A DNA stretch of 64,000 nucleotides from Stenotrophomonas acidaminiphila (GCF_001431595.1 NZ_LDJO01000026.1:1-64000); one strand, 5' to 3'. Counted from the first letter of the stretch, positions 18,909 to 29,783 are shown. Numbers and translations: made by a program. The notes: generated from the letters alone by a model not told the origin.

Positions 18909-19574
18909 TCAGGCGTAGTGGGTCGGGTCGGGCAGGCCGGCGGCGGCGAACCCATCGGCGCGCAGGCGGCAGGCATCGCAATGGCCGCAGGCACGCCCCT
19001 GCGCGTCGGCGCGGTAACACGACACGGTCAGCCCGAAGTCCACGCCCAGCCGCGCGCCTTCGCTGGCGATCTGCGCCTTGCTCAGGTACTGCAGCGGCGC
19101 ATGCACGCGGATGCCCGCGCCTTCCACGCCGGCCTTGGTCGCCAGGTTGGCCAGCGCCTGGAAGGCGGCGACGAACGCGGGGCGGCAATCCGGGTAGCCG
19201 GAATAGTCCACCGCGTTGACGCCGCAGAAGATGTCGTTGGCGCCCAGCACCTCGGCCCAGCCCAGCGCGAGCGAGAGCATGATGGTGTTGCGCGCCGGCA
19301 CGTAGGTGACCGGGATGCCATCGCCACCGGCGTCGGGCACGTCGATGTCGTCGGTCAGTGCCGAGCCGCCGATGCTGCGCAGGTCGACGTCCACCACCTT
19401 GTGCGCGGCCACGCCCAGCGCCTGCGCCACCCGCGCGGCGGCGTCCAGTTCGGAGGTATGGCGCTGGCCGTAGCGCACGCTGAGCGCGTGCACGGTGAAG
19501 CCCTGTTCCTGGGCCATGGCGACGACGGCGGCCGAATCCATGCCGCCGGAAAGAAGCACGACTGCCTTCTTCAT
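18909..19574 (-). CDS. queC: 7-cyano-7-deazaguanine synthase QueC
   Basis: Converts carboxydeazaguanine to preQ0 with ATP and ammonia, in the queuosine tRNA-modification pathway. 221 residues from the ATG at 19574 ([14 protein letters not shown]); the frame extends 60 codons upstream, but that part lacks family similarity. The PP-loop SGGMDS is at residues 9-14, and the zinc-binding Cys cluster [17 protein letters not shown] is near the C-terminus. It lies 79 bases after queE on the same strand, forming a two-gene queuosine unit at the end of the tol-pal run. Confidence 0.96.
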   Translation of the reverse strand: MKKAVVLLSGGMDSAAVVAMAQEQGFTVHALSVRYGQRHTSELDAAARVAQALGVAAHKVVDVDLRSIGGSALTDDIDVPDAGGDGIPVTYVPARNTIMLSLALGWAEVLGANDIFCGVNAVDYSGYPDCRPAFVAAFQALANLATKAGVEGAGIRVHAPLQYLSKAQIASEGARLGVDFGLTVSCYRADAQGRACGHCDACRLRADGFAAAGLPDPTHYA

Positions 19575-19653
19575 GGAGTGATATTCCGGTTGGGGAAGGA
19601 ACGCCAGCACGCTGTCCCGCGCCGGTATGGAAGGGGCACCGCGGTACCCCTGG

Positions 19654-20385
19654 TCACCTGCCCGGCTCGTCGTTCCAGAGCAGCTTGTGCAACTGCATCT
19701 GGAAGCGCACCGGCAGGCGGTCGGCGACGATCCAGTCGGCCAGGACCCGCGCATCGAGCCGGTCCTTGCACGGCGAGAACAGCACCATGCAGCGCTCGTG
19801 CAGGCGCTGCGCGGCCACCATGTCCCTGGCCCAGTCGTAGTCGGCGCGGTCGCACAGCACGAACTTGAGCTGGTCGCGCGCGGTCAGCAGCGGCAGGTTG
19901 TCCAGCCGGTTGCGGGCCAGTTCGCCGGAGCCGGGGGTTTTCAGGTCGACCACGCGCGACACGCGCGGATCGACGCCGCCGATGTCCAGCGCGCCGGACG
20001 TCTCCAGCGAGACCTCCAGCCCCGCGTCGCACAGCGCGCGCAGCAGCACCAGGCAGCGCTTCTGCGCCAACGGCTCGCCGCCGGTCACGCAGACGTGGCG
20101 CACGCCATGGCCGAGCACCTCGGCGACGATGTCGTCGATATCGCGCCACTGCCCGCCATGGAAGGCGTACTCGGTGTCGCAGTAGCCGCAGCGCAGCGGG
20201 CAACCGGTCAGGCGCACGAACACGGTCGGCCAGCCGGCGGTGTCGGCCTCGCCCTGCAGGGACAGGAAGATCTCGGTGATCTTCAGCCGCGGCAGCGGCG
20301 ACTGCACGATTTCGCTGGGCGTGGCGGCGGCGCTGGAAAGGGAAACGACGGTCATGGCGGGAACTTCTGGAGGGGCTGACGGCAT
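19654..20385 (-). CDS. queE: 7-carboxy-7-deazaguanine synthase QueE
   Basis: Radical SAM enzyme making 7-carboxy-7-deazaguanine, the step before QueC. 243 residues from 20385; an inner ATG at 20355 (MTVVSLSS) would remove 10 residues, and neither start has a strong ribosome site. The cluster motif CPLRCGYC gives Cys62, Cys66 and Cys69 (CxxxCxxC), followed by [32 protein letters not shown] matches the start of the QueE fold. It follows cpoB after 65 bases that contain an 8-bp hairpin, so linkage to tol-pal transcription is uncertain. Confidence 0.94.
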   Translation of the reverse strand: MPSAPPEVPAMTVVSLSSAAATPSEIVQSPLPRLKITEIFLSLQGEADTAGWPTVFVRLTGCPLRCGYCDTEYAFHGGQWRDIDDIVAEVLGHGVRHVCVTGGEPLAQKRCLVLLRALCDAGLEVSLETSGALDIGGVDPRVSRVVDLKTPGSGELARNRLDNLPLLTARDQLKFVLCDRADYDWARDMVAAQRLHERCMVLFSPCKDRLDARVLADWIVADRLPVRFQMQLHKLLWNDEPGR

Positions 20386-20407
20386 CGGCCATGCCGTAAA
20401 CGACGGC

Positions 20408-20426
20408 AGCCGGGCATGGCCCGGCT
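20408..20426. repeat. Hairpin between cpoB and queE
   Basis: AGCCGGGC, loop ATG, GCCCGGCT: a perfect 8-bp stem with a 3-base loop and no T-tract, 24 bases after the cpoB stop. It may attenuate transcription between tol-pal and queEC. Confidence 0.4.
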
Positions 20427-20450
20427 CCCTGGAAACACCGCCGCCCGGAC

Positions 20451-21245
20451 TCAGCGGATCTGTTGGCCGAGCCGGATCGACTGCAGGCGGTCCTGCGCGG
20501 TCCGCGCGGCATCACTGCCGGGGAAGCGGGTCACGACCTGCGCCAGCGTCTGCTCGGCCTTGGCCGCATCGCCCTGGCCGAACTGGGACAGGCCCAGCTT
20601 CAACAGGCCGCCAGCGGCCTTGTCGTGGGTCGGATAGCGCCCCACCAGGTCGCGAAACTGCGCCTCGGCCAGCTGGAAATTGCGGGTGGCGTAATAGCTC
20701 TCGCCCAGCCAGTACAGCGCGTTGGGGGCGTAGACGCCACTGGGATACTGCTCCAGGAACCCCTGGAAAAGACGCGCCGATTCGTCGTACTTGCCGGCCT
20801 TGAGCGCATCGAAGGCCACGTTGTAGGCGCTGCGTTCGTCGCCGGCCGCGGCAACCGCGCCGGCATCGCCGCGCACGGTTGGCGGCTTTTCCGCCGCCGC
20901 CGGGTTGGCCGCGGAAGGGGCCGGCACGGCCGGCGCTGGCGCCTGCTCCGCGCCACCTTCCAGGCGGTTCAGGCGCCCATCCAGGTCCAGGTACTGGTCC
21001 CGGCTGCGCTGCTTGAGCTGTTCGTTCTCGTGCTGGAGCTGCTCGACCGTTGCCTGCAGCGCCTGCATCCCGCTGCGCAGTTGCTGCAGCTGGTTGAGCA
21101 TGTCGGTGTTGGCCTGGTTGTTCTGGACCTGCTGCTCGAGTGCGCCGACGCGGTCGGCCAGGCTCTGCCGCTGGGCATGAGCGGGTGCGGCAGCCACGAG
21201 GGCTGCCGCAACCACGAGCATCATCGCCTTGATGCCGGTACGCAT
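20451..21245 (-). CDS. cpoB: Tol-Pal system protein CpoB (YbgF)
   Basis: Periplasmic coordinator that links PBP1b activity with the Tol machine during outer-membrane constriction. 264 residues: signal peptide 1-24 (cleavage after AHA), an N-terminal trimerising coiled coil (about 28-95, LADRVGALEQQVQNNQ), a low-complexity Ala/Pro linker, and three TPR units at the C-terminus (YNVAFDALKAGKYDESARLF, ALYWLGESYYATRNFQLAEA, AAGGLLKLGLSQFGQGD). The start is 3 bases after the pal stop. Its partner mrcB also occurs in this window at 1-1158. Confidence 0.95.
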   Translation of the reverse strand: MRTGIKAMMLVVAAALVAAAPAHAQRQSLADRVGALEQQVQNNQANTDMLNQLQQLRSGMQALQATVEQLQHENEQLKQRSRDQYLDLDGRLNRLEGGAEQAPAPAVPAPSAANPAAAEKPPTVRGDAGAVAAAGDERSAYNVAFDALKAGKYDESARLFQGFLEQYPSGVYAPNALYWLGESYYATRNFQLAEAQFRDLVGRYPTHDKAAGGLLKLGLSQFGQGDAAKAEQTLAQVVTRFPGSDAARTAQDRLQSIRLGQQIR

Positions 21246-21248
21246 CGA

Positions 21249-21767
21249 TTACTGCGCGGTGTAGACGATTTCGACGCGGCGGTTCTGCGACCAGCAGGAC
21301 TCGGCCGATTCGGTGCAGACCGGACGCTCTTCACCGTAGGACACGACGGTCAGCTGCGAAGCCGAGCCACCGTTGGCCTGCAGTGCCGAGTTCACGGCAT
21401 TGCCACGACGCTCGCCCAGGGCCTGGTTGTAGGCACGGCTGCCGCGCTCGTCGGTGTGGCCCTGCAGGGTGATGCGCGAGGACGGACGGTCACGCAGGTA
21501 CTTGGCATGGCAGGCCATGATGGCCTGGAACTCGGACTTCACTTCTTCCTTGTCGAAGTCGAAGTAGACCACGCGCTGGCGCAGGCAGGCGTCGGTGTCC
21601 AGGTCGCCCGGACCGTACAGGCCGGAAGTCGACGGACCGGTCGACGGAGTGGTCGGGGTGGTGTCGACCGGCGGCTGGGCCGGCTGTTCCTTCACCTTCT
21701 TCGAGCAGCCGGCCAGCGCGGCAACCGACAGAAGCGAAACAAGCAGAACGCGAGTGGACTTGTTCAT
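21249..21767 (-). CDS. pal: Peptidoglycan-associated lipoprotein Pal
   Basis: Outer-membrane lipoprotein that binds peptidoglycan through its OmpA-like domain and TolB in the periplasm. 172 residues from the ATG at 21767 (MNKSTRVLLV), preceded by an AGG; an earlier ATG at 21794 would add 9 residues. The lipobox ALAGC puts the lipidated Cys at 21. The OmpA_C domain covers about 70-172 with LQGHTDERGSRAYNQALGERR, the diaminopimelate-binding loop. The 64-base gap to tolB is AT-rich (TTGATAAAATGTTAATAT on the minus strand) and may carry an internal promoter, as known for pal in other bacteria. Confidence 0.97.
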   Translation of the reverse strand: MNKSTRVLLVSLLSVAALAGCSKKVKEQPAQPPVDTTPTTPSTGPSTSGLYGPGDLDTDACLRQRVVYFDFDKEEVKSEFQAIMACHAKYLRDRPSSRITLQGHTDERGSRAYNQALGERRGNAVNSALQANGGSASQLTVVSYGEERPVCTESAESCWSQNRRVEIVYTAQ

Positions 21768-21831
21768 GGCGATACCTAAAGGCTCCTGAGCCAATGATGG
21801 GGTTTAATGCGGATCAGATATTAACATTTTA

Positions 21832-23151
21832 TCAACGCGCGGTGCGGTACGGGCCCCATGCGGGCTCACGCACATCACCGTCTGCCAGGACCAGGCGCTG
21901 GCGGACCCGCGCGTCGGCCGAAACGGCATACAGCACTCCACGACCACCCTCGCGGGCGGCATACAACACCATGCTCGCATTGGGCGCGAAGCTGGGCGAT
22001 TCGTCCAGCGAACCCGGCGACAGCGTGCTCCAGCGCGGCGAACCCAGGCTGCTGTCCATCAGCGCGATCCGGTAGCTGTTGCCGCTGCCCTGCGCCATGG
22101 CCAGCTTCTTGCCGTCATAGGACACGGTCACCTTGGCGTTGTAGTTGCCCTGGAAGGTCACGCGGCTGGCGCTGCCGCCCGACGCCGGCACCTGGTAGAT
22201 CTGCGGGCGGCCGCCACGGTCGGAGGTGAAATAGATGGTGTTGCCGTCGGCGCTCCAGGTCGGCTCGGTATCGATGGCGAAGTGGTTGGTCAGCTGGGTC
22301 AGCTGCTTGCTGCCCAGGTCCATCACGTAGATCTCCGGGTTGCCGCTGCGCGACAGGGTCAGCGCCAGGCGGCGGCCGTCCGGCGAGAACGCCGGGGCGC
22401 TGTTGATGCCGCGGAAGCTGGCGACCAGATCGCGCGCGCCGGTGGAAATGTTCTGGACATAGATCGCCGAATTGCCGCGCTCGAAGCTGACGTAGGCCAG
22501 GCGGTTGCCGTCCGGGCTCCACGACGGCGACAGCAGCGGCTCGGCGGAGCGGACGATGGTCTGCGGGTTGTAACCGTCGGCATCGGCCACCATCAGCGCA
22601 TAGCGCATCGCGTCGCCGCGGCCGCTGGCGGTGACGTAGGCGATGCGGGTCCAGAACGCGCCGCGCACGCCGGTGATCTTCTCGTAGATGGCATCGGCCA
22701 TCTGGTGGGCGACATCGCGCATCGCGTTGGAGCGGGCGGTCATCGCCAGGCCGAGCATGCGCTCGCCCTTGGCGACGTCGAACAGCTCGTACTCGACGCG
22801 GTAGGCGCCGGCACCGGCGTCGAGCACGCGGCCGACGACCAGGTAGTCCTGCTTGAGCGCGCGCCAGGCCGGGTACTGCACCTCGCTGCCGCGGGTCGGG
22901 CGCTGCACGATCTGCGCCTCGGGCAGGGTCCGGAACTGGCCGGAGCGGTCCAGGTCCGAGCGCACCACCGCGGCGACGTCGGTGGCCGGCGCACCGGCGC
23001 TGCCCTGGTAGGGCATGGGCACCACGGTGATTGGCAGGGCCGACGCGTTGCCGCCGATGATGTCGATCTCCAGCCCCCGTTGCTGCGCCATCGCCACCAG
23101 GGGCAACAGCAGTACGGTCAGGGCGGCCAGCCAGCGAAGCGGTTTCTTCAT
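21832..23151 (-). CDS. tolB: Tol-Pal system beta-propeller protein TolB
   Basis: Periplasmic protein linking Pal with the TolQRA motor. 439 residues from the ATG at 23151 ([11 protein letters not shown]), with a signal peptide ending AMA at about 22; the frame is open 38 codons upstream but without signal-peptide logic. The N-terminal domain includes VVPMPYQGS and the D2 region; the C-terminal six-bladed propeller shows the repeating [23 protein letters not shown] and [15 protein letters not shown] motifs. It lies 175 bases after tolA, a longer gap than the rest of the operon. Confidence 0.97.
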   Translation of the reverse strand: MKKPLRWLAALTVLLLPLVAMAQQRGLEIDIIGGNASALPITVVPMPYQGSAGAPATDVAAVVRSDLDRSGQFRTLPEAQIVQRPTRGSEVQYPAWRALKQDYLVVGRVLDAGAGAYRVEYELFDVAKGERMLGLAMTARSNAMRDVAHQMADAIYEKITGVRGAFWTRIAYVTASGRGDAMRYALMVADADGYNPQTIVRSAEPLLSPSWSPDGNRLAYVSFERGNSAIYVQNISTGARDLVASFRGINSAPAFSPDGRRLALTLSRSGNPEIYVMDLGSKQLTQLTNHFAIDTEPTWSADGNTIYFTSDRGGRPQIYQVPASGGSASRVTFQGNYNAKVTVSYDGKKLAMAQGSGNSYRIALMDSSLGSPRWSTLSPGSLDESPSFAPNASMVLYAAREGGRGVLYAVSADARVRQRLVLADGDVREPAWGPYRTAR

Positions 23152-23326
23152 GGGGTGCTCAACGATCGGATGAACAGGGGGTAAGGGATAGCAGCAGGCG
23201 GATGAACATTTTCGCAATCGTGAACGAAAATCCGGTGAAATCCAGCCCCGGCTGCGGCATTGCACGCGAAAAGCCCGTTGCAGCGCGCCGCCAAGGGTGC
23301 CGGAATCTGCGTGAAGCCGCCGCGAT

Positions 23327-24403
23327 TCAGCGGTCCTGCGCCTCGAATGTGAAGTTCAGCGTGCGCTGGAACACCGACTCGAAACCGCGGTATGGCAACG
23401 GCTGGGCGCGCAGCACCGCGGCCTCGACCGAACGCCGGCCGGCGTCGTCGTAGGGGCAGCCGGCAGCGAACTGCACGTCGACCACCTCGCCGCCCGGCAG
23501 CTGGCGGATGGTCAGCCGGCAGCGCTGGCCGCGCGGGATCGTGTCCGGACGCACCCACTGGTTGAGTACCGCCTGCTGGATCGCGGCGGCGTACTTTGCG
23601 GTCAGGTCGTTGCTGGTGCCACCCTGCCCCGGCGACGCCTGCGGCGTGCCGCTGGCCGGCGAGGCGCTGGACGCGGCGGCCTGCGCGCGCGCGCGGGCAT
23701 CGGCCACCTGGCGCTGGCGCTGCTCGGCCAGCTTGAGCTCGCGCTCGGCCTGCTCGCGCTTGCGGCGGATCTCGGCGATCTTCTGCTGGCGCTCCTGCTC
23801 GGCCTTGGCCTCGTTGGCCTTGCGCTGCTCGTCTGCCAGCTTCTTCTGGCGGTCGGCCTCTTCCTGCTGTTTTGCCAACCGCAGCTTCTGCTCGGCCTCT
23901 TCCACCCGCTTGCGTTCGGTCAGGTCGATCTGCTCCTGGCGGCGCTTGGCTTCCTGCTCCTGCCTGGCCTTTTCCTCGGAGATGGCCAGCGCGCTGACCC
24001 GCTCCTGGTCGACCGTGTCCGGCTGCGCGATGCGCTCCTGGGCATTGTGCTGCTGCGGCGTGGGCGCGTCCTGCGGCCGCGGCTCGGGAATCGGCTGCGG
24101 CGGCGGCAGGGTGTCTTCCGGAACCGGCTCGGGCTGTACGTCCGCTACCGGCTCGGGCAACGGCGGCAGCTTTTCCGAGGCACGCAGCGCGCTGCGTGCG
24201 GCGGCGGCTTCGGCCGCCGACAGCTGCAGGCTCGCCTCCACCACCGGGTCGCCCGCGGCAGCCTCGGTGCTGCGCGACGGCGACCACACCCAGGCGATGA
24301 TGAACACCAGCGCGACCAGCACGTGCACCAGCAACGCCAGTACGACGGGCATGCCCCATTCGTTGCCGGGGTCGCGCGGCGGCGGCAGAGCGTCAGCGTG
24401 CAT
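23327..24403 (-). CDS. tolA: Cell envelope integrity protein TolA
   Basis: Inner-membrane protein that spans the periplasm to reach Pal and TolB. 358 residues: one membrane helix at 18-40, a Pro/Glu-rich stretch (60-105), a long charged helix rich in Lys, Glu, Gln and Arg (about 125-245, e.g. [17 protein letters not shown]), and a folded C-terminal domain (about 265-358) with [20 protein letters not shown] and [16 protein letters not shown]. The start overlaps the tolR stop by 11 bases, indicating coupled translation. Confidence 0.95.
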   Translation of the reverse strand: MHADALPPPRDPGNEWGMPVVLALLVHVLVALVFIIAWVWSPSRSTEAAAGDPVVEASLQLSAAEAAAARSALRASEKLPPLPEPVADVQPEPVPEDTLPPPQPIPEPRPQDAPTPQQHNAQERIAQPDTVDQERVSALAISEEKARQEQEAKRRQEQIDLTERKRVEEAEQKLRLAKQQEEADRQKKLADEQRKANEAKAEQERQQKIAEIRRKREQAERELKLAEQRQRQVADARARAQAAASSASPASGTPQASPGQGGTSNDLTAKYAAAIQQAVLNQWVRPDTIPRGQRCRLTIRQLPGGEVVDVQFAAGCPYDDAGRRSVEAAVLRAQPLPYRGFESVFQRTLNFTFEAQDR

Positions 24404-24821
24404 CGGTCGCCAGGCCCACCTTCTCGATCTTCGCGGCCTTGATCACGTCCATCGCCGCCACGACCTTTTCATAGGCCACCGCGCGGTCGGCGGCCACGAT
24501 CACGCGCAGGCCCTTGTCCTGCGCGGCCATCGCGCCCAGCTGCGCCTGCAGCGTGGACGCGTCGATGCGCTCGGGGTTCTTGGCATCGGGCAGCTTCAGG
24601 CTCAACTGGCCATCGGCCAGCACCGAGACGATGACCGGGTCCTGCTTGCCCTCCAGCGCCTTGGCGTGCGAGGTGGGCAGGTCGACCTCGAAGCTGAGCG
24701 TCAACAGCGGCGCGGTCACCATGAAGATGATCAGCAGCACCAGCATCACGTCGATGTACGGCACGACGTTGATCTCTGATTTGAGCTTGCGGCGCTTGCG
24801 CCGGGAAATGCCGGAAATCAT
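24393..24821 (-). CDS. tolR: Tol-Pal proton-channel subunit TolR
   Basis: ExbD/TolR family subunit of the proton-driven motor. 142 residues: a basic cytoplasmic tail (RRKRRKLKSEINVVPYID), a single membrane helix at about 20-42 with the proton-carrying Asp24 (DVMLVLLIIFM), and a periplasmic domain with AADRAVAYEKVVAAMDVIK. The end overlaps tolA by 11 bases, and it begins 37 bases after tolQ. Confidence 0.97.
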   Translation of the reverse strand: MISGISRRKRRKLKSEINVVPYIDVMLVLLIIFMVTAPLLTLSFEVDLPTSHAKALEGKQDPVIVSVLADGQLSLKLPDAKNPERIDASTLQAQLGAMAAQDKGLRVIVAADRAVAYEKVVAAMDVIKAAKIEKVGLATDAR

Positions 24822-24858
24822 GGGCGGTTCCTGTGCGGGCTCGTGCGCGTGGCGCGCA

Positions 24859-25635
24859 TCATTCGTCGGCGCCGGACTGGCGCTGCAGGATCGAGCTGAA
24901 CTCCTCGGCGAAGGTCTCGTAGCGCACCGACAGCCGTTCCACGCGGGTGGTGAAGCGGTTGTAGGCCCATGTCGCCGGGATCGCCACGAACAGGCCGATG
25001 GCGGTGGCGAACAGCGCCTCGGAAATGCCCGGCGCGACCGAGGCGATGCCGGCCTGTTCGCCGCTGCTGATCATGTCGTGCATGGTCACCATGATGCCGA
25101 ACACGGTACCGACCAGGCCCACGTACGGCGCGTTGGAGCCGATGTTGGCCAGCAGTTCCAGGTTCCGCTCCAGGCCGTCGACCTCGCGGGCGAAGGTGGT
25201 GCGCATGGCGCGCTGGGTGCCTTCCAGCTGGGTGCGGCTGTCCAGCCCGCGGCGGCCATTCAGGCGACTGTACTCGCGGAAGCCGGATTCGAAAATCGCC
25301 TCCAGCCCGTCCACCGAGCGGTTGCGGTCGGCGGCCGAGGCATACAGCTTGGCGAGGTCGGCGCCGGACCAGAAACGGTTCTCGAAGTCGTCGGCGGCGC
25401 GGTCGGCGGCCTTGAACACGCGCGCCTTGCGGAAAATGATCACCCAGCTGATGAACGAGCCGGCCAGCAGCAGCAGCACGATCAGCTTGACCGGGATGCT
25501 GGCCTTGAGCATCAGGTCCAGGTAGTTGATGCCGCCATGGCTGGCGCCGGCCACGGTCTGCGCCGCGGCGGCGCTGACATCCGCCGGCAGCGCCTCGGTC
25601 ACGGTGGCCTGCAGGGCCAGAAGCAAAGCGATCAT
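24859..25635 (-). CDS. tolQ: Tol-Pal proton-channel subunit TolQ
   Basis: MotA/TolQ/ExbB family, 258 residues from the ATG at 25635 (MIALLLALQ); the frame runs 32 codons further upstream into ybgC, without family similarity. Three membrane helices: about 35-57 (LIVLLLLAGSFISWVIIF), near 145-165 (NIGSNAPYVGLVGTVFGIMVTM) and near 180-205 (EALFATAIGLFVAIPATWAYN), with a long cytoplasmic loop between the first two. The AALFATAxGL-like helix 3 is the conserved one. It starts 10 bases after the ybgC stop. Confidence 0.96.
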   Translation of the reverse strand: MIALLLALQATVTEALPADVSAAAAQTVAGASHGGINYLDLMLKASIPVKLIVLLLLAGSFISWVIIFRKARVFKAADRAADDFENRFWSGADLAKLYASAADRNRSVDGLEAIFESGFREYSRLNGRRGLDSRTQLEGTQRAMRTTFAREVDGLERNLELLANIGSNAPYVGLVGTVFGIMVTMHDMISSGEQAGIASVAPGISEALFATAIGLFVAIPATWAYNRFTTRVERLSVRYETFAEEFSSILQRQSGADE

Positions 25636-25645
25636 CCGATGTTCC

Positions 25646-26074
25646 TCAGTCTTGCGCGTGTTGGGTTTCGAATTGTTTGAGCGTGGCGTACAGCGTGTCG
25701 TCCATGGCCTGCGGGCGGAAGTCGCGGGCACCGACCGCGGCCAGCCGCACCTGCGCGGTCACCAGCGGCTGCTCGCCGCGCAGCACCGCCTGGCGGATCA
25801 CCAGGCTGGCACGGCGGCACTGCAGCAGCTCCACCGTGGCCAGCAGCGCGTCGTCCAGCCGCGCCGGCCGGAGGAAATCCAGCGTCATCGCGCGGACCAG
25901 GAACACCTGCCCGTCGCCGCTGCGCATGGCTTCCTGGCCATAGCCCATCGCCCGCATCCACTCGGTGCGCGCGCGTTCCATGAAGGCCACGTAGCGTGCG
26001 TGGTACACCACGCCGCCGGCGTCGGTATCTTCCCAGTAGATGCGTGTCGGCCAACTGAACCGGAGCTCACTCAT
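25646..26074 (-). CDS. ybgC: Tol-Pal associated acyl-CoA thioesterase YbgC
   Basis: Hot-dog fold thioesterase, 142 residues, normally the first gene of the tol-pal operon. [26 protein letters not shown] carries the active-site Asp near position 16 and the Tyr/His that line the pocket. Its role in the Tol system is unclear; the substrate is thought to be acyl-CoA. The start overlaps the ruvB stop by 8 bases, so the tol-pal genes are translationally joined to ruvB. Confidence 0.95.
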   Translation of the reverse strand: MSELRFSWPTRIYWEDTDAGGVVYHARYVAFMERARTEWMRAMGYGQEAMRSGDGQVFLVRAMTLDFLRPARLDDALLATVELLQCRRASLVIRQAVLRGEQPLVTAQVRLAAVGARDFRPQAMDDTLYATLKQFETQHAQD

Positions 26075-27107
26075 TGTCCGGCTGCTCCACGAACAGATCG
26101 GCCGGTGCCGCCCGCGGCTTCAGGCCCATGTGCCGGTACGCCTTGTGGGTGGCCATGCGGCCGCGCGCGGTACGCACCAGGAAGCCCTGCTGGATCAGGT
26201 AGGGCTCGACCACGTCCTCGAGCGTGCCGCGCTCCTCGGACAGCGCCGCGGCCAGCGATTCGATGCCGACCGGGCCGCCGTCGAAGTACTCCACGAGGGT
26301 CCGCAGCAGGCGCCGGTCCAGTTCGTCGAAGCCTTCCGGGTCGACCTTGAGCATCTGCATCGCCGCCTGCGCAACGGCCTGGTCGATGTGGCCACCGGCC
26401 CTGACCTGGGCATAGTCGCGCACGCGCCGCAGCAGGCGGTTGGCGATGCGCGGGGTGCCGCGCGAGCGGCGCGCGATCTCGCCGGCGCCCTCGGCGCTGC
26501 AGTCGATGCCGAGGATGGTCGCCGAGCGGCGCACGATGCGGGTCAGTTCATCGGCCGAATAGAACTCCAGCCGCTGCACGATGCCGAAGCGGTCGCGCAG
26601 CGGCGCGGTCAGCAGGCCGGCACGGGTGGTGGCGCCGATCAGGGTGAACGGCGGCAGGTCGAGCTTGATCGAGCGCGCGGCAGGGCCCTCGCCGATCATG
26701 ATGTCGATCTGGAAGTCCTCCATCGCCGGGTACAGCACTTCCTCGACCACCGGCGACAGGCGGTGGATCTCGTCCACGAACAGCACGTCGTACGGCTGCA
26801 GGTTGGTCAGCAGCGCGGCCAGGTCGCCGCCCTTCTCGATCACCGGCCCGGAGGTCACCCGCAGGCCCACCCCCAGCTCGTTGGCGATCACGTGGCTCAA
26901 CGTGGTCTTGCCCAGCCCCGGCGGGCCGAAGATCAGCACGTGGTCCAGCGCCTCGCTGCGCGACTTGGCCGCCTGGATGTAGATGTCCAGCTGTTCGCGC
27001 ACCGGCGCCTGGCCGAGGTAGTCGGCCAGGCGGCGCGGGCGGATGCTGGCGTCGGCGGCGTCGTCCTCGCGGGTGGCGCCGGCGGCAATGATGCGGTTGT
27101 CGGTCAT
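26067..27107 (-). CDS. ruvB: Holliday junction branch-migration helicase RuvB
   Basis: AAA+ motor of the RuvABC resolvasome, 346 residues from the ATG at 27107 ([10 protein letters not shown]); the upstream extension to 27188 looks spurious. Walker A GPPGLGKT at 61-68, Walker B VDEIHRL at 111-117, sensor 1 GATTRAG, arginine finger in PLRDRFG, and the C-terminal winged helix ([19 protein letters not shown] onward). It is separated from ruvA by kup. A -10-like TACAAT (27178-27183, minus strand) lies 71 bases before the start, suggesting an own promoter. The 135-base gap also has a short tandem GGCCGGA repeat. Confidence 0.97.
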   Translation of the reverse strand: MTDNRIIAAGATREDDAADASIRPRRLADYLGQAPVREQLDIYIQAAKSRSEALDHVLIFGPPGLGKTTLSHVIANELGVGLRVTSGPVIEKGGDLAALLTNLQPYDVLFVDEIHRLSPVVEEVLYPAMEDFQIDIMIGEGPAARSIKLDLPPFTLIGATTRAGLLTAPLRDRFGIVQRLEFYSADELTRIVRRSATILGIDCSAEGAGEIARRSRGTPRIANRLLRRVRDYAQVRAGGHIDQAVAQAAMQMLKVDPEGFDELDRRLLRTLVEYFDGGPVGIESLAAALSEERGTLEDVVEPYLIQQGFLVRTARGRMATHKAYRHMGLKPRAAPADLFVEQPDNE

Positions 27108-27242
27108 GGGGACCAGGGGCCGGAGGCCGGAGGCCGGGAAAAGGCGGACAAGCGTTCGGGCATGTTCATCAGCGGCGATTGTAGGCACAAGCGGCCAGGA
27201 CTGCCCGTATTTTGCGGGCCCTGGCCGCAGGCCGCGACCCCA

Positions 27243-29159
27243 TCAGATCTCCACCTGCGCGCCCAGTTCCACCAGCCGGTTGCCGGGGATGCGGAAGAAG
27301 TTGCTGGCCGGGGCGGCATTGCGGTGCATGAAGGCGAACAGCTTGTCGCGCCAGACCGGCATGCCGCGGTTGGCGGTGGCGACGATGGTCTCGCGGCTGG
27401 CGAAGAAGGTGGTGTCCATCGGATCGAAGTAGACCCCGCCGTGGTCGCACGAGCGCATCAGCGCCAACGGCACGTCCGGCGTCTCCATGAAGCCGAAGCG
27501 CACGTGGATGCGGTAGAACTCGTCGCCGACCGGCTCGATCTTCAGCCGCTGGCCCGCCGCCGCGTACGGCAACGGCAGGGTTTCCACGTGCAGGAACACG
27601 TTGCGCTCGTGCAGCACCTTGTTGTGCTTGAGGTTGTGCATCAGCGCGTGCGGTACCACCGTCGGGTCGGCAGTCAGGAACACCGCCGTGCCCGGCACCC
27701 GTACCGGCGGCGCCAGCATCAGCCCGGGCAGGAAGGTGTCGATGCGGATACCGTCCTTGCGCACCTCGTCGCGCAGCAGCTCGCGGCCGCGGCGCCAGGT
27801 GCGCATCATCGTGAACAGCGCGATGCCCAGCACCACCGGGAACCAGGCACCCTGCATCAGCTTGGCGCCGTTGGCGACGACGAAGCCCAGGTCGATGACG
27901 AAGAACACCGCGCACAGCGCGACGATGCCGTGGCGGGCACGCGGCCACAGCGTGCGCGCCACCAGCGCCAGCAGCAGGGTGTCGATCAGCATCGTTCCCG
28001 ATACCGAGATGCCATAGGCCACGGCCAGGTTGCTGGAGCTGCGGAACGCCAGCACCAGCCCGAACACCATCAGCGCCAGCCCCCAGTTGATGCCGGGGAT
28101 GTAGATCTGACCGATGGTGTCGTGCGAGGTATGCAGGATGCGCATGCGCGGGATGTAGCCCAGCTGCATGGCCTGGCGCGCGACCGAGAACGCGCCGGTG
28201 ATCACCGACTGGCTGGCGATCACCGCGGCCATGGTCGCCAGGATGATCATCGGGTACAGCCCCCATTCCGGCACCGCCTCGAAGAACGGGTTGGCCACCG
28301 CGTCGGGCCGCTGCAGCACCAGCGCGCCCTGCCCCAGGTAGTTCAGCATCAGGCACGGCAGCACGAAGAAGTACCAGGCGTGGCGGATCGGCGGCGCGCC
28401 GAAGTGGCCCATGTCCGCGTACAGCGCCTCGCCGCCGGTCACCGCCAGCACCACCGCGCCGAGGATGAACACGCCGTGCCAGCCGTGCTCCAGGAAGAAG
28501 CGCACCGCCCACCACGGATTGAAGGCCTTGAGCACCTCGGGCGCGGCGATCACGTTCCAGATGCCGACCGCCGCCAGCGCCAGGAACCAGGTCAGCATCA
28601 CCGGCCCGAACACCTTGCCCACCTTTTCGGTGCCGAAACGCTGGGCGGCGAACAGGATGGCGAGCACCACCAGGGTGATCGGCACCACGAACCGGCCGAG
28701 CCCGGGCGCGGCGACCTCCAGGCCCTCGACCGCGCCCAGCACCGAGATCGCCGGGGTGATCACGCCGTCGCCGAAGAACAGCGAGGCGCCGAAAATGCCG
28801 AGGATGCCGACCACGTAGGCCGAGCGCGAGCCGTTGCGCAGGGTGCGCTGGGCCAGCGCCATCAGCGCCATGATGCCGCCCTCGCCATCGTTGTCGGCGC
28901 GCATGATGATGGTCACGTACTTGAGCGTGACCACCATGATCAGCGCCCAGAACGCCAGCGACAGCACGCCCAGCACCGTGTCGTGGTCGCTGGTGAGCCC
29001 GTAGTGCGGCGAGAACGCCTCCTTGAGCGTATACAGCGGGCTGGTGCCGATGTCGCCGAACACCACGCCGATGGCGCCGACGATCAGCGCCAGGCCGGCG
29101 GCGGTGCCGGGCTTGCCATGGTGGCCCGGTGTTGCAGGCGGGGAAGCAGCGTGGGACAT
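27243..29159 (-). CDS. kup: Low-affinity potassium transporter Kup
   Basis: KUP/HAK/KT family K+ uptake protein of the inner membrane, 638 residues, typical length. The signature [20 protein letters not shown] is near residues 28-47, and about 12 membrane helices follow up to residue 460 (for instance [34 protein letters not shown]), then a cytoplasmic C-terminal domain. It sits between ruvA (37 bases) and ruvB, so it divides the ruvAB pair although all are on one strand. Confidence 0.97.
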   Translation of the reverse strand: MSHAASPPATPGHHGKPGTAAGLALIVGAIGVVFGDIGTSPLYTLKEAFSPHYGLTSDHDTVLGVLSLAFWALIMVVTLKYVTIIMRADNDGEGGIMALMALAQRTLRNGSRSAYVVGILGIFGASLFFGDGVITPAISVLGAVEGLEVAAPGLGRFVVPITLVVLAILFAAQRFGTEKVGKVFGPVMLTWFLALAAVGIWNVIAAPEVLKAFNPWWAVRFFLEHGWHGVFILGAVVLAVTGGEALYADMGHFGAPPIRHAWYFFVLPCLMLNYLGQGALVLQRPDAVANPFFEAVPEWGLYPMIILATMAAVIASQSVITGAFSVARQAMQLGYIPRMRILHTSHDTIGQIYIPGINWGLALMVFGLVLAFRSSSNLAVAYGISVSGTMLIDTLLLALVARTLWPRARHGIVALCAVFFVIDLGFVVANGAKLMQGAWFPVVLGIALFTMMRTWRRGRELLRDEVRKDGIRIDTFLPGLMLAPPVRVPGTAVFLTADPTVVPHALMHNLKHNKVLHERNVFLHVETLPLPYAAAGQRLKIEPVGDEFYRIHVRFGFMETPDVPLALMRSCDHGGVYFDPMDTTFFASRETIVATANRGMPVWRDKLFAFMHRNAAPASNFFRIPGNRLVELGAQVEI

Positions 29160-29195
29160 GGTTTCGGTCGCCCGGGAATGTAGGGGGATGTGAGG

Positions 29196-29783
29196 TCAGC
29201 GCAGCGCCGATTGCAGCGCCCTGCGGATCACCATGGCGACATCGTCGCCATCGGTCGCCGCATCGCGCGCCATTTTCGCCGCCTCGGCCGGCTTGTAGCC
29301 CAGCTGCTGCAGGGCCACCGTCGCCTCGGACACCGGGTCGGTGGCCGCCGGCCCGGCCAGCGGCGCGCCGCCACCGGCAAAGTCGGCCGCCTTGTCGCGC
29401 AGTTCCACGATCATGCGCTCGGCGGTCTTCTTGCCGATGCCGGGAATGCGGGTCAGCGCGGTGATGTCGCCGGCCTGGATCAGGCGGCCGAACTCGTCCA
29501 CGCTGGCGCCCGACAGCACCGCCAGCGCGATCTTCGCGCCGATACCGGTGACCTTCTGCACGTCGCGGAACAGGCGCCGCTCGCCCTCGCGCAGGAAGCC
29601 GTACAGCGACACGCTGTCCTCCTTCTGCGCATAGTGGGTGAACAGCACCACCTCGCGGCCGATGTCGGGCAGGTCGTAGAAAGTGCTCATCGGCGCCTCC
29701 AGCTCATAGCCGACGCCGCCCACGTCGATCACCAGCCACGGCGGGGCCTTGTGGGCCAGGATGCCACGCAGGCGACCGATCAC
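29196..29783 (-). CDS. ruvA: Holliday junction-binding protein RuvA
   Basis: Tetrameric junction-binding subunit of RuvABC. 195 residues from a GTG at 29783 (VIGRLRGIL), chosen because GGAGGG lies 8 bases upstream and the family starts MIGRLRG; the open frame continues 55 codons further without similarity. N-terminal OB fold (to about 65), two helix-hairpin-helix motifs ([22 protein letters not shown] and [20 protein letters not shown]), an Ala/Gly/Pro linker, and domain III that contacts RuvB ([19 protein letters not shown]). It lies 73 bases after ruvC. Confidence 0.96.
   Translation of the reverse strand: MIGRLRGILAHKAPPWLVIDVGGVGYELEAPMSTFYDLPDIGREVVLFTHYAQKEDSVSLYGFLREGERRLFRDVQKVTGIGAKIALAVLSGASVDEFGRLIQAGDITALTRIPGIGKKTAERMIVELRDKAADFAGGGAPLAGPAATDPVSEATVALQQLGYKPAEAAKMARDAATDGDDVAMVIRRALQSALR

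Noticed and set aside
20386-20450. preQ1 riboswitch in front of queE
   Set aside because: The 65-base gap lies downstream of cpoB and shows only a simple GC hairpin; no pseudoknot-type aptamer sequence is seen.
27119-27138. Three tandem GGCCGGA units before ruvB
   Set aside because: Too short and GC-simple to treat as a functional repeat or CRISPR-like element.
26040-29183. 1047-codon plus-strand frame antisense to ruvB and kup
   Set aside because: Same antisense GC effect; it becomes almost pure His/Arg/Gln/Glu sequence, not a protein.
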